From Candidatus Zixiibacteriota bacterium (GTDB lineage: Bacteria > Zixibacteria > MSB-5A5 > GN15 > FEB-12), in NCBI GenBank assembly GCA_023700785.1, contig JAMPYH010000020.1, positions 1 through 16,063 on the forward strand: DNA of 16,063 nucleotides. The letters run 5' to 3'. Position 1 is the stretch's first letter; each line of letters starts with the position of its first letter. The position numbers and the translations under genes were made by a program. Below the pieces are notes generated by a model. It was not told the origin of the DNA, did not search any database, and worked only from the letters and a program-made list of their open reading frames with translations. Shown here one piece after another: positions 7,424 to 13,766 of the stretch.

Positions 7424-7456
7424 AGCCCCTGGCCGACCACCAGGGGCTGTTTATTT
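7424..7456 (+). terminator. Rho-independent terminator in the gene-free stretch
   Basis: Perfect 9-bp stem AGCCCCTGG/CCAGGGGCT (7424-7432 with 7440-7448) followed by GTTTATTT. It lies 270 bases after the lipoprotein stop and another terminator has already closed that operon. A second, separate transcript should therefore end here, which is the main reason to propose an RNA gene. Confidence 0.75.
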
Positions 7457-7483
7457 CCCCGCAAACGGCTTCAGGCAAAAGGG

Positions 7484-7512
7484 TTGACCGTGCCTACCGC
7501 GCACGGTACCTT
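7484..7512 (+). promoter_or_regulatory. Candidate promoter of the five-gene operon with an inverted repeat in its spacer
   Basis: TTGACC (7484-7489) is a five-of-six -35; 17 bases on lies TACCTT (7507-7512), a poor -10. Between and overlapping them is a perfect 7-base inverted repeat ACCGTGC/GCACGGT (7487-7493 and 7501-7507), placed where a repressor would block polymerase. The expected start (about 7519) leaves only a few bases before the ATG at 7524. Confidence 0.4.
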
Positions 7513-7523
7513 GAGTTAGTGCT

Positions 7524-9530
7524 ATGAAGTCAATCCTCACACGCGTCGCGATCGTCGTCCTGGCACTGGCCGGGATATATGCGGGCTATCTCGTTTATGA
7601 CAGCTTCCGCGTTCGGTCAACTCCTGAAAAATTAGCCGCGATCATCCATGACGAGGATCTTCGCACTCTCACTCCCCGGCTCAAAGATTATCTGAAAGAC
7701 GACACCATCCGCGTGCGCTCTCGAGCGGCGCTGGCCATCGGGCGGATCGGCGACAAAGATGGGGCGGAGAACCTGTTCGAAGCGCTCAATGATCCGTCGA
7801 TCGACGTCGCTTCATCAGCGGCGTTCGGGCTCGGCCTGATGGGGGCGAAAGAGTACGCCATCAAACTGATCGAAGTCTCGGAGAATCTCCCCGGCGCGGT
7901 CGCCGCCCAGGCAGTTCTGGCCGCGGGGAGACTGTGCGACAGCAGTCAGACCGAAACACTCGATGAGATCACCAGTTATCTCGATGATGCTTCTCCCGAG
8001 GTCCGCGAGGCGGCATGCTACGCTCTCTATTTTGGCGGCGGCAAAGAGCAGGCGTCCGCGTTGACCACGCTGATGATGCTGGAGCAGGATACGCTGGTGC
8101 AACGGGCCGCGCTGTTCGCGCTCGCCCGGCTTGCCATTGCCGATGCTTTACAGATCTACTCCCAATTTTTGGCCGACGCTGACCCCGGCGTCCGTTCGAT
8201 GGCGGTTCGTGGGATGGGGGCGGTCAAAACGCCGGAGGCCGTGCAGTATCTCGCCATGTCGCTCAACGATGTTGATCAGGGAGTGGAAGCTGAGGCGATC
8301 AACGCGCTGGCCAAGCATGGTTCGGTTGAAGCCGGCAATTACCTCTGGCGGAAACTTCCGCAAATGAACGGCGACAAATTGACCGTTGAAATGATCAACG
8401 GCCTTCGAACGCTCAAAGCGCCGCAGGCGATCGAGGCGGTGAACAACCTGGCGACCGGACAACCGTCGGATAATGTCCTCGCTGCCGGGCTCAAATATCT
8501 GGCCGCGGTACAGTCGGATCGCGCGGTCAACCTGATCGACTCCGTTCGCACCACCAAACCGTCGCCCTATGTTCGCGCGGCCTGCGTCGAAGCATACGGC
8601 TTGATGGACAAGCAGGCGGTGCTACCGCGAGTGGCGCAGATGTTCGCCGACGAAGACCCGATCGTCCGGGCATCGGCGTTTGACGTGCTTGTCCGGATGG
8701 ATTCCTCCAATCTCGATTATTACATAGGCCAGGCGCTTAACGACCAGGATATGGTGATGATCGTCCAGGGGATCGACGCTATCAGCGGTTTTAAGCTGCT
8801 GAAGTTTGTTCCATCGCTGGCCGAGATCATGGCGCGCGGAACTGAAGTGAGCATCGATATACGGCGCTCTATCGTCGAGGCGCTCCCGCCGCTGTTTGAC
8901 GAATTCGGGCAGGACAGCGCGCTGGTTCGTTTGCTGATCGACGGCATCCTGGATAAAGAGTATATCGTGCGCCGCTCCGCCGCGCAGGTGTATGAAAAGA
9001 AGATGACCGAAGATCGCTGGGCGCAGGTGCCGCCGGCCGTCACGCGGATCACTGAAAAGCAGATCAGGAACGCCATCGAGCGCTATACCACAAATCCGAT
9101 CGCACATGTTTTCACCGACAAAGGGGAGATAACGTTCGAACTGCTGTTTGATATCGCCCCGTTGACCGTCATCAATTTTGTCGAGCTCGCCAAGTCAGGA
9201 TTCTACGACGGCCTGCTGTTCCATCGGGTCGTCCCGAACTTTGTCGCTCAGGGAGGCGACCCCAGAGGCGACGGGTGGGGCGGACCGGAGTATTTTATCC
9301 GCTGCGAGTACTCGCGCGTACCGTACAGTCGCGGCACGGTTGGCATCGCCACGTCGGGGAAAGATACCGGCGGCTCGCAGTTCTTTATCACGCTTTCGCC
9401 GCAACCGCATCTCAACGGCCGCTACACGGTGTTCGGCCAGGTGACCTCCGGAATGGAGTTCGCCGATGAGATCACGCGCGGCGATGTCATCCAAAGGATC
9501 ACCATCACTGAAGGACCGGAACCGAAATGA
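7524..9530 (+). CDS. Membrane-anchored HEAT-repeat protein fused to a cyclophilin-type PPIase
   Basis: A 668-residue fusion. Residues 7-24 are one hydrophobic segment (signal anchor), so the rest probably lies in the periplasm. Residues about 35-500 are a long series of HEAT-like helical pairs, seen as recurring blocks such as VRSRAALAIGRIGD, VREAACYALYFGG, VRSMAVRGMGAV, VRASAFDVLVRM and VRRSAAQVYEKK. Residues about 525-668 are a cyclophilin domain with FHRVVPNFVAQGGDP (566-580; catalytic Arg568, Gln576), GSQFFIT (617-623) and HLNGRYTVFGQV (629-640), so proline-isomerase activity is expected. The HEAT part likely recruits substrate or a partner complex. No strong Shine-Dalgarno precedes the ATG. 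The stop overlaps the next start by four bases (ATGA). Cyclophilins usually stand alone or carry short N-terminal extensions, so the large HEAT scaffold is unusual. Confidence 0.93.
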   Translation: MKSILTRVAIVVLALAGIYAGYLVYDSFRVRSTPEKLAAIIHDEDLRTLTPRLKDYLKDDTIRVRSRAALAIGRIGDKDGAENLFEALNDPSIDVASSAAFGLGLMGAKEYAIKLIEVSENLPGAVAAQAVLAAGRLCDSSQTETLDEITSYLDDASPEVREAACYALYFGGGKEQASALTTLMMLEQDTLVQRAALFALARLAIADALQIYSQFLADADPGVRSMAVRGMGAVKTPEAVQYLAMSLNDVDQGVEAEAINALAKHGSVEAGNYLWRKLPQMNGDKLTVEMINGLRTLKAPQAIEAVNNLATGQPSDNVLAAGLKYLAAVQSDRAVNLIDSVRTTKPSPYVRAACVEAYGLMDKQAVLPRVAQMFADEDPIVRASAFDVLVRMDSSNLDYYIGQALNDQDMVMIVQGIDAISGFKLLKFVPSLAEIMARGTEVSIDIRRSIVEALPPLFDEFGQDSALVRLLIDGILDKEYIVRRSAAQVYEKKMTEDRWAQVPPAVTRITEKQIRNAIERYTTNPIAHVFTDKGEITFELLFDIAPLTVINFVELAKSGFYDGLLFHRVVPNFVAQGGDPRGDGWGGPEYFIRCEYSRVPYSRGTVGIATSGKDTGGSQFFITLSPQPHLNGRYTVFGQVTSGMEFADEITRGDVIQRITITEGPEPK

Positions 9531-10321
9531 GACAGCTCTGCATCGCAGTTGGATTGTTGCTACTCTCGCTGGCCGCGGTCGCGCAAACCGATTCTCCGGA
9601 GCAACTGATCGAAAAGATCGTGCAGGTGGACAAACAACAGCGGGAGCAGGTCAGGGACCTGGTGCTTCTTTCTGAGTATATCAAGGGGGAAGAGAAAGAC
9701 GATGGCCGGTTCGAAGAGAAGATCCGGTTCACCAAGCGGATATCGATCAAGTATCTCGCGGATACCGCGCTGATGCATGAGGAATACCTCTCCTGCATCA
9801 AGGAAGGAAAACCGCAAAGCGCGAAAGACTGCGAGAAGTCCGCCGACGAGGACCGCGAGAAAAAAAAACGCCGCGCGACGCCGAATATCAGCTACCCGAT
9901 GGTGAAGCCGTTTTACCCGGAGAAACGCTCGATCTATACGATCAGTTACAAGGGAATCGCCGGTGAGCGGGTTGATGGTTATCTCTGCCACCATTTTAAT
10001 GTCACGGCGATCGAACCGGCCGACACCCTGTTAAACGGCGACTATTTCTTTGATACGGAGTCGCTCCATCTGGTGCGGGTGACATTTGCGCCGTCGCAGT
10101 TGGTCAGTCGGACGATGTTCAAGATGTCCAAGATGAACATGGCGCTGAACTATCTGCCGACAGCCGAAGGTTACTGGCTGCCGACCGAGTTCAGTTTCAC
10201 GATGAAAGCCAAGGCGATGTGGATCATCAATGTGCCGACCTCGGCTACCGAAATATACTCGGAACCAGTAGTGAATGCCGGTGTGCCGGATGAGCTTTTC
10301 GAGGTGAAAGATGGGAAATGA
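9527..10321 (+). CDS. Secreted LolA-like (outer-membrane lipoprotein-sorting family) protein
   Basis: A 264-residue protein with a signal peptide (MRQLCIAVGLLLLSLAAVAQ, cleavage near 19-20, no lipobox Cys). The rest is beta-rich with a repeated strand-turn pattern, including GYLCHHFNVT (151-160), GDYFFDTESLHLVRVTF (171-187) and YLPTAEGYWLPTEFSFTMK (209-227). This is the layout of the LolA/LppX-like hydrophobic-ligand carriers annotated as outer-membrane lipoprotein-sorting proteins. The fold is an inference from pattern; I do not identify a specific subfamily or claim true LolA function. A charged insert around residues 95-117 includes nine consecutive A bases coding for Lys. Translation is coupled to the HEAT-PPIase by a four-base overlap, so both may act in the envelope. 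Confidence 0.6.
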   Translation: MRQLCIAVGLLLLSLAAVAQTDSPEQLIEKIVQVDKQQREQVRDLVLLSEYIKGEEKDDGRFEEKIRFTKRISIKYLADTALMHEEYLSCIKEGKPQSAKDCEKSADEDREKKKRRATPNISYPMVKPFYPEKRSIYTISYKGIAGERVDGYLCHHFNVTAIEPADTLLNGDYFFDTESLHLVRVTFAPSQLVSRTMFKMSKMNMALNYLPTAEGYWLPTEFSFTMKAKAMWIINVPTSATEIYSEPVVNAGVPDELFEVKDGK

Positions 10322-10811
10322 ACTTCCGTTCGGCAGCAAGCTGGTCCCGATCGACCTCCCGGCCGACTGCAACCTGATTTTCGGGCAATCGCACTTTATC
10401 AAAACGGTTGAGGATCTCTATGAGGCGTTGATCACCTCCGGAACAGGGATCAAGTTCGGGATCGCGTTCTGCGAAGCATCGGGGAAGCGGTTGATCCGGA
10501 CCGACGGCAACGACCCCGAGATGATCAGCGCAGCGACCAAAGCGGCGCAAGGAGTCGCCGCCGGACATACGTTCTTTATTTTCATGAAGGCCGGATTCCC
10601 GATCAATATCCTGAACCGGGTCAAAGAGTGCCAGGAGGTTTGCCGTATCTTCTGCGCGACCGCGAATCCGCTGCAGGTCCTGGTCGCGGAATCGTCGCAG
10701 GGACGCGGGGTGATCGGCGTGATCGACGGCGAACCGCCGCTTGGCGTTGAAACCGACGCGGACAAAACCGGACGGCAGCAGTTCCTTCGCACAATCGGCT
10801 ACAAACGATAG
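10311..10811 (+). CDS. Adenosine-specific kinase family protein (PF04008 type)
   Basis: A 166-residue cytoplasmic protein close to the usual length (about 160) of the small family known from thermophile structures as adenosine-specific kinase. Recognisable stretches are NLIFGQSHFIKTVEDLYEAL (22-41), GIKFGIAFCEASGKRLIRTDGND (45-67), AAGHTFFIFMKAGFPINILN (83-102) and GVIGVIDGEPPLGVE (133-147). Biochemical evidence for the family is thin; binding of adenosine/AMP-like ligands is what is generally assumed. The start overlaps the upstream gene by 11 bases and has an excellent ribosome-binding site, GAGGTGA (10301-10307), four bases ahead. It is followed 11 bases later by the PC4-like gene. Confidence 0.88.
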   Translation: MGNELPFGSKLVPIDLPADCNLIFGQSHFIKTVEDLYEALITSGTGIKFGIAFCEASGKRLIRTDGNDPEMISAATKAAQGVAAGHTFFIFMKAGFPINILNRVKECQEVCRIFCATANPLQVLVAESSQGRGVIGVIDGEPPLGVETDADKTGRQQFLRTIGYKR

Positions 10812-10822
10812 AAAGTTATCGC

Positions 10823-11026
10823 ATGAAGCGTTTTGAACTGGAACGATCCGCGACCGAAAAACTGATCATCGAAGAATCCGAATTCAAGGGACACCAACTG
10901 GTCTCGCTTCGGATCTATTTCCTGTCGGACGATGAACAGTGGCTCCCGACCAAAAAGGGAGTTACCTTTAAGCGCGAGCAGCTCGACGACGTGCTGGCGG
11001 CGCTCACTCAGATCAAATCGGCGTGA
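10823..11026 (+). CDS. PC4/p15-like single-stranded nucleic-acid-binding protein
   Basis: A 67-residue protein that matches the PC4 (transcriptional coactivator p15) C-terminal fold: IEESEFKGHQLVSLRIYF (16-33), then W40 and PTKKGVTFKREQLDDVLAAL (42-61). In the family, four strands and a helix dimerise to bind single-stranded DNA or RNA; bacterial and phage versions exist and are usually stand-alone small proteins like this. Target and role here are unknown. It sits 11 bases after the adenosine-kinase-like gene and 16 bases before the GNAT gene. Confidence 0.82.
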   Translation: MKRFELERSATEKLIIEESEFKGHQLVSLRIYFLSDDEQWLPTKKGVTFKREQLDDVLAALTQIKSA

Positions 11027-11042
11027 GCCGATTATCAGCTCG

Positions 11043-11828
11043 ATGTTTACCTTCGCTATAGATAAAGAGCGACTCTATCGCCATTTCCAGAAGGACCCCG
11101 TCCTTTTCGCGTATCATATCGGGGATCTGGATGATCGCTATTTCCCCAACTGCCAGTACGCCTCAATTTACGGTGAGACCGCGCAGATCCTCGATTGCGT
11201 GTTGATCTACAGCGGATTGGCGACTCCGGCGGTGTTGGCGTTTGGCATGACCGGCGGATTCAGATCGCTGCTCGATGATGTGGTCCCGGTCCTCCCGCTG
11301 CGATTCCACTGCCACTATCAACAAGCATACAGAGAGCAGTTCCGGCAATCGTTCAAAGAGACCGCGCTTGGTCGCTGCCTAAAAATGAAATTGACCAGCT
11401 TCCGCCCGGCGACTTCAACATTGGATACCGCCAATATCGTTCGGCTCGATCGGTCACATCACCAGCAGTTACTTACGTTTTACCGTGCCGCTTATCCTGA
11501 CGGGTATTTCGATCCGCCGATGCTCGACACCGGCAAGTATGTTGGCTACCAGATTCATGGAGAACTGATGGCGGTCGCGGGAGTGCATGTCTATTCCCCG
11601 AAATACAAGACCGCGGTCCTTGGCGCGATCGCGACCCATCCGGAACATCGCGGGCAGGGGATCTCAACCCTGCTGACCTCGACTCTCTGCCGTGAGTTTC
11701 TCGACGAAGAGATGATGGTGTCGCTCAATGTTCGCGCCGATAACGCCCCTGCCATCCGGAGCTACACGTCGCTTGGTTTTGTCGCGGCGCACGAGTACCA
11801 GGAATCGCTTTTCGAGATCGACGGCTGA
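11043..11828 (+). CDS. GNAT-family N-acetyltransferase
   Basis: A 261-residue protein. The C-terminal half (about 130-255) is a GNAT domain: GELMAVAGVHVYSP (173-186), motif A LGAIATHPEHRGQGIS (193-208) with the acetyl-CoA pyrophosphate-binding RGQG (203-206), and NVRADNAPAIRSYTSLGF (229-246). The N-terminal half (1-125) is a degenerate GNAT-like or family-specific region. The acceptor is unknown. I chose the ATG at 11043 because an upstream in-frame ATG (10932) would lie inside the PC4-like gene and adds non-homologous residues. There is no obvious Shine-Dalgarno, so coupling to the upstream gene is likely. Last gene of the five-gene run; no clear terminator follows. Confidence 0.88.
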   Translation: MFTFAIDKERLYRHFQKDPVLFAYHIGDLDDRYFPNCQYASIYGETAQILDCVLIYSGLATPAVLAFGMTGGFRSLLDDVVPVLPLRFHCHYQQAYREQFRQSFKETALGRCLKMKLTSFRPATSTLDTANIVRLDRSHHQQLLTFYRAAYPDGYFDPPMLDTGKYVGYQIHGELMAVAGVHVYSPKYKTAVLGAIATHPEHRGQGISTLLTSTLCREFLDEEMMVSLNVRADNAPAIRSYTSLGFVAAHEYQESLFEIDG

Positions 11829-11943
11829 AATTCGTCCAACCCCGCTCATTATTAATATAGGCTCCGGGGCATAAACATGCCGGCCGGCCAATAATCTCCA
11901 CCCGTCGATATTTCCGTAAGTAATTATCCGTAAATGAGTTAGT

Positions 11944-11972
11944 CGTTGGGCAACGGCTTTGCTTTTTAGCCG
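11944..11972 (+). promoter_or_regulatory. Inverted repeats in the leader of the secreted-protein gene
   Basis: CGTTGGGCAACG (11944-11955) is a perfect 5-base inverted repeat with a GG centre. The overlapping CGGCT/AGCCG pair (11954-11958 and 11968-11972) encloses a T-rich loop. They lie about 35-65 bases before the start codon. The rest of 11829-12005 shows only an AT-rich patch near 11850-11860 that could be a promoter region. Confidence 0.25.
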
Positions 11973-12011
11973 GATGCGGGCAAGTGAAACAGCAAGACGG
12001 AGCCGATGCCC

Positions 12012-12647
12012 ATGACCCGAAAAGTACTATTCTCATACCTCGTAGCTATCGCCGGTCTCGCCGCAGTCCCGTTAAGCGCGACGGATAATCCGGCGGAGAA
12101 CCGGGCCATTCCCGAGCCGCTCAAGGAGTACTATTACTCCGGTCTTGCTCCGAACAGACTTGCCTATGTTGTGGATCTCTGGTATGACGCGGTGCTGAAA
12201 GGTGACCAGCCGCGAGTTTCCGCTCGTGAGAAAGATCTCCTGAAGCTGATCCAGCAGGATATCGACTCGACCAATATCGTGCTCGAGCAGTTCCGTCAGC
12301 TTCTCTGGCAGGCGCAGGTAGCGTCGGTCGTGATGCCCGATACCGGTCACTCGCTCTCGGATGACCTCCCGCTCCTGGAGTACCTTGATCGCGACCGCTA
12401 CTCTTACGAGTTGGATCTCTGCAAAACCAAGGAAAAGTTGGTCGCCGCTATCCGCAAGAGTAACGCGTTCAGCAACAAGTATCGACTGATCAGCGACTAT
12501 ATCGAGGTACTCCGCCGCCAGATCGGACTGCCGAAGCTGAAACTTGCCGGCGTTCCCAAGCGGACCGCCGCCAAGGATGCGGAGAGTACGCTTCCGACGG
12601 ATGTACAGGTATCCGGATCAGTGACGGACAACCCGCTGGAGAACTGA
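12012..12647 (+). CDS. Secreted alpha-helical protein of unknown function
   Basis: I do not recognise this protein. It is 211 residues from the ATG at 12012, preferred because the Shine-Dalgarno-like GGAG (11999-12002) is nine bases away; the ATG at 12006 has only three bases of spacing. A signal peptide (MTRKVLFSYLVAIAGLAAVPLSA, cleavage before TDN) marks export. The mature part is charged and probably mostly helical, with blocks such as LAYVVDLWYDAVLKGD, LLKLIQQDIDST and LEQFRQLLWQAQVAS, and a low-complexity, Ser/Thr-rich tail. There is one Cys and no lipobox. It stands alone with its own leader and a terminator. Confidence 0.75.
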   Translation: MTRKVLFSYLVAIAGLAAVPLSATDNPAENRAIPEPLKEYYYSGLAPNRLAYVVDLWYDAVLKGDQPRVSAREKDLLKLIQQDIDSTNIVLEQFRQLLWQAQVASVVMPDTGHSLSDDLPLLEYLDRDRYSYELDLCKTKEKLVAAIRKSNAFSNKYRLISDYIEVLRRQIGLPKLKLAGVPKRTAAKDAESTLPTDVQVSGSVTDNPLEN

Positions 12648-12777
12648 ACTGATGTTTTATGGCCGGGCGGTAGTGCTTGGCCGAATGAGATAATAAGGTG
12701 AATGGGTTAGCCTTAATGGAGTGAAAGTATCGGCATTTGTCTCTCTTCCTCTCCTTCTTGTGTGAGCCCTTCGAAAG

Positions 12778-12814
12778 ACGCCGCCGGCCCCTCCCACCGG
12801 CGGCGTTGTTATGT
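12778..12814 (+). terminator. Rho-independent terminator between convergent genes
   Basis: A perfect 10-bp GC-rich stem ACGCCGCCGG/CCGGCGGCGT (12778-12787 with 12797-12806) is followed by TGTTATGT, a modest T-tract. It is 130 bases after the secreted-protein stop and 38 bases beyond the end of the opposing HNH gene, so it may serve the plus-strand message and, less well, the minus strand. The preceding 12648-12777 is pyrimidine-rich near 12740-12760 and otherwise featureless. Confidence 0.65.
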
Positions 12815-12843
12815 CCACCAGTATTTGCGGTCAACAATTCGAA

Positions 12844-13605
12844 TTAGGCCTGAAAAACATTTAGGCGATGATAAGCAAGGCAATCAGGGTCGGGAGCAAA
12901 TCTCTGTGGTAGGATGAGACGATGATTCTCAAAATCAGTGAGGCCGAATTTAACGAGCACCGAAGTGCGCGACTTGTGAACCCGCTTGGACAGCTTGATC
13001 CTGAGCGACGGATCGAGGCAAAAGAGCCCCTTATCAAACGCTTTGTCGTGAAAGACGCATAAGCACAGTCCATTGGTGGGGTCGGCTCGACGTCCTTTAT
13101 CTGCGGACCACGGGATGATATGGCTCGCCACTAGAAGCTCCGCGATCTCCAATGAACATATTCCGCAGTTTGAATCATAGGAGGCGAGCACGGTTTCCCT
13201 GAAAAAGGCCTGAACCAGTCGCACTCGTCGTTCGGCCTTTGTTTCGGTCGCCTGGCTCATTCTCTGCGTTAGCTTGGTTCCTTTAGCGTCACCTAAATTA
13301 TCTACTATGTCACTACTTTCTATGATGAGTGATTCCCAGTCATTATGGAATTGTTCCCAGATCTCTCTGTCGGCCTTACTTGTGTTTTTTAAGCCTACTA
13401 CACTTCGTTGTCGGTGAGCAGGATCAAAGCTCGCAAAGTTGCTCAATTTCATTGCCACAGCACTTGGTGTTCTATCGAGCACTTTCGACAGAGAAATGAT
13501 CTCTGGATTTAAGCGGTGGAGCTTGCCAAAAGGAATGCGGCAGTAATGGTAGAATGCTACTACCAATTCATCTCTACTCCATGGACGACGGCTGATAACT
13601 GGCAT
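12844..13605 (-). CDS. HNH endonuclease (HNH_2/McrA-like), probably horizontally acquired
   Basis: A 253-residue protein. The C-terminal nuclease motif is clear: CGIC (147-150), ASHIIPW with His162, PTNGLCL with Asn178, and FHDKAFDKG with His186, in the arrangement of HNH_2 restriction-like enzymes. The N-terminal part (WSRDELVVAFYHYCRIPFGKLH, then RTPSAVAMKLSNFASFDP) is a conserved accessory domain often found with this nuclease. A DNA-restriction or invasion-defence role is inferred; no methyltransferase or other defence gene is adjacent. Sampled lines are about 40-48% GC against roughly 55-70% in neighbours, pointing to transfer. A minus-strand TTGACA (13668-13663) is a good -35 but its spacing to a -10 is poor. 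The start ATG at 13605 has only a weak GAG upstream. Confidence 0.88.
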   Translation of the reverse strand: MPVISRRPWSRDELVVAFYHYCRIPFGKLHRLNPEIISLSKVLDRTPSAVAMKLSNFASFDPAHRQRSVVGLKNTSKADREIWEQFHNDWESLIIESSDIVDNLGDAKGTKLTQRMSQATETKAERRVRLVQAFFRETVLASYDSNCGICSLEIAELLVASHIIPWSADKGRRADPTNGLCLCVFHDKAFDKGLFCLDPSLRIKLSKRVHKSRTSVLVKFGLTDFENHRLILPQRFAPDPDCLAYHRLNVFQA

Positions 13606-13697
13606 GACGTCTCAAATGCACTTGTTAGCGTACGGCTATATGATTGTTAGATAAGAGGGTTATGTCAATTAGAAATGAAAGGTTCGTCGCATCCCCC

Positions 13698-13729
13698 CGT
13701 TGCCAAACGTCCCGTTTTTCCCGATATTC
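13698..13729 (+). promoter_or_regulatory. Candidate oligoendopeptidase promoter with copy 2 of CGTTGCCAAACG
   Basis: The 12-mer CGTTGCCAAACG (13698-13709) recurs exactly from 3741-3752. It contains the -35-like TTGCCA (13700-13705), with TATTCT (13724-13729) 18 bases downstream as a fair -10. The predicted start is near 13736, leaving a leader of about 30 bases. Confidence 0.4.
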
Positions 13730-13766
13730 TCTCCGGTACGTACTAACCTAATAGAAAGTGACCGTC

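Larger units (their letters stand above)
7275..7456 (+). ncRNA. Candidate unrecognised structured small RNA (about 180 nt)
   Basis: The gene-free stretch between the two terminators contains a nested set of complementary segments. A closing stem pairs 7275-7282 with 7371-7378 (8 bp, perfect). An inner stem pairs 7290-7294 with 7355-7359, extendable to 7290-7296/7353-7359. Two hairpins sit inside: 7319-7323/7334-7338, and 7339-7344/7349-7354 with loop AGCG. CGCC (7295-7298) could pair with GGCG (7325-7328) in a hairpin loop. Outside the core are a perfect 9-bp hairpin (7386-7394/7402-7410) and a terminator. A 10-bp alternative stem (7266-7275/7313-7322) is mutually exclusive with the closing stem and first hairpin. 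It matches no riboswitch or RNA class I recognise; 6S-like RNA has a similar length but I could not match its bubble. It could instead be a regulatory leader. Folding was done by eye. Confidence 0.45.

Noticed and set aside
7099..7519. Short frames across the gene-free stretch 7155-7523
   Set aside because: They run through two terminator hairpins, lack ribosome-binding sites and have no recognisable protein character.
9860..9868. Run of nine A bases in the LolA-like gene (and eight in birA near 1050-1057)
   Set aside because: It could cause polymerase slippage, but it encodes ordinary Lys residues and the frame continues normally; there is no sign of programmed frameshifting.
11941..11985. 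Possible cyclic-di-GMP riboswitch because of a CGGCTTTGC-like string
   Set aside because: The conserved GEMM core (a GCAAAGCC block on the same strand and the paired receptor) is absent.
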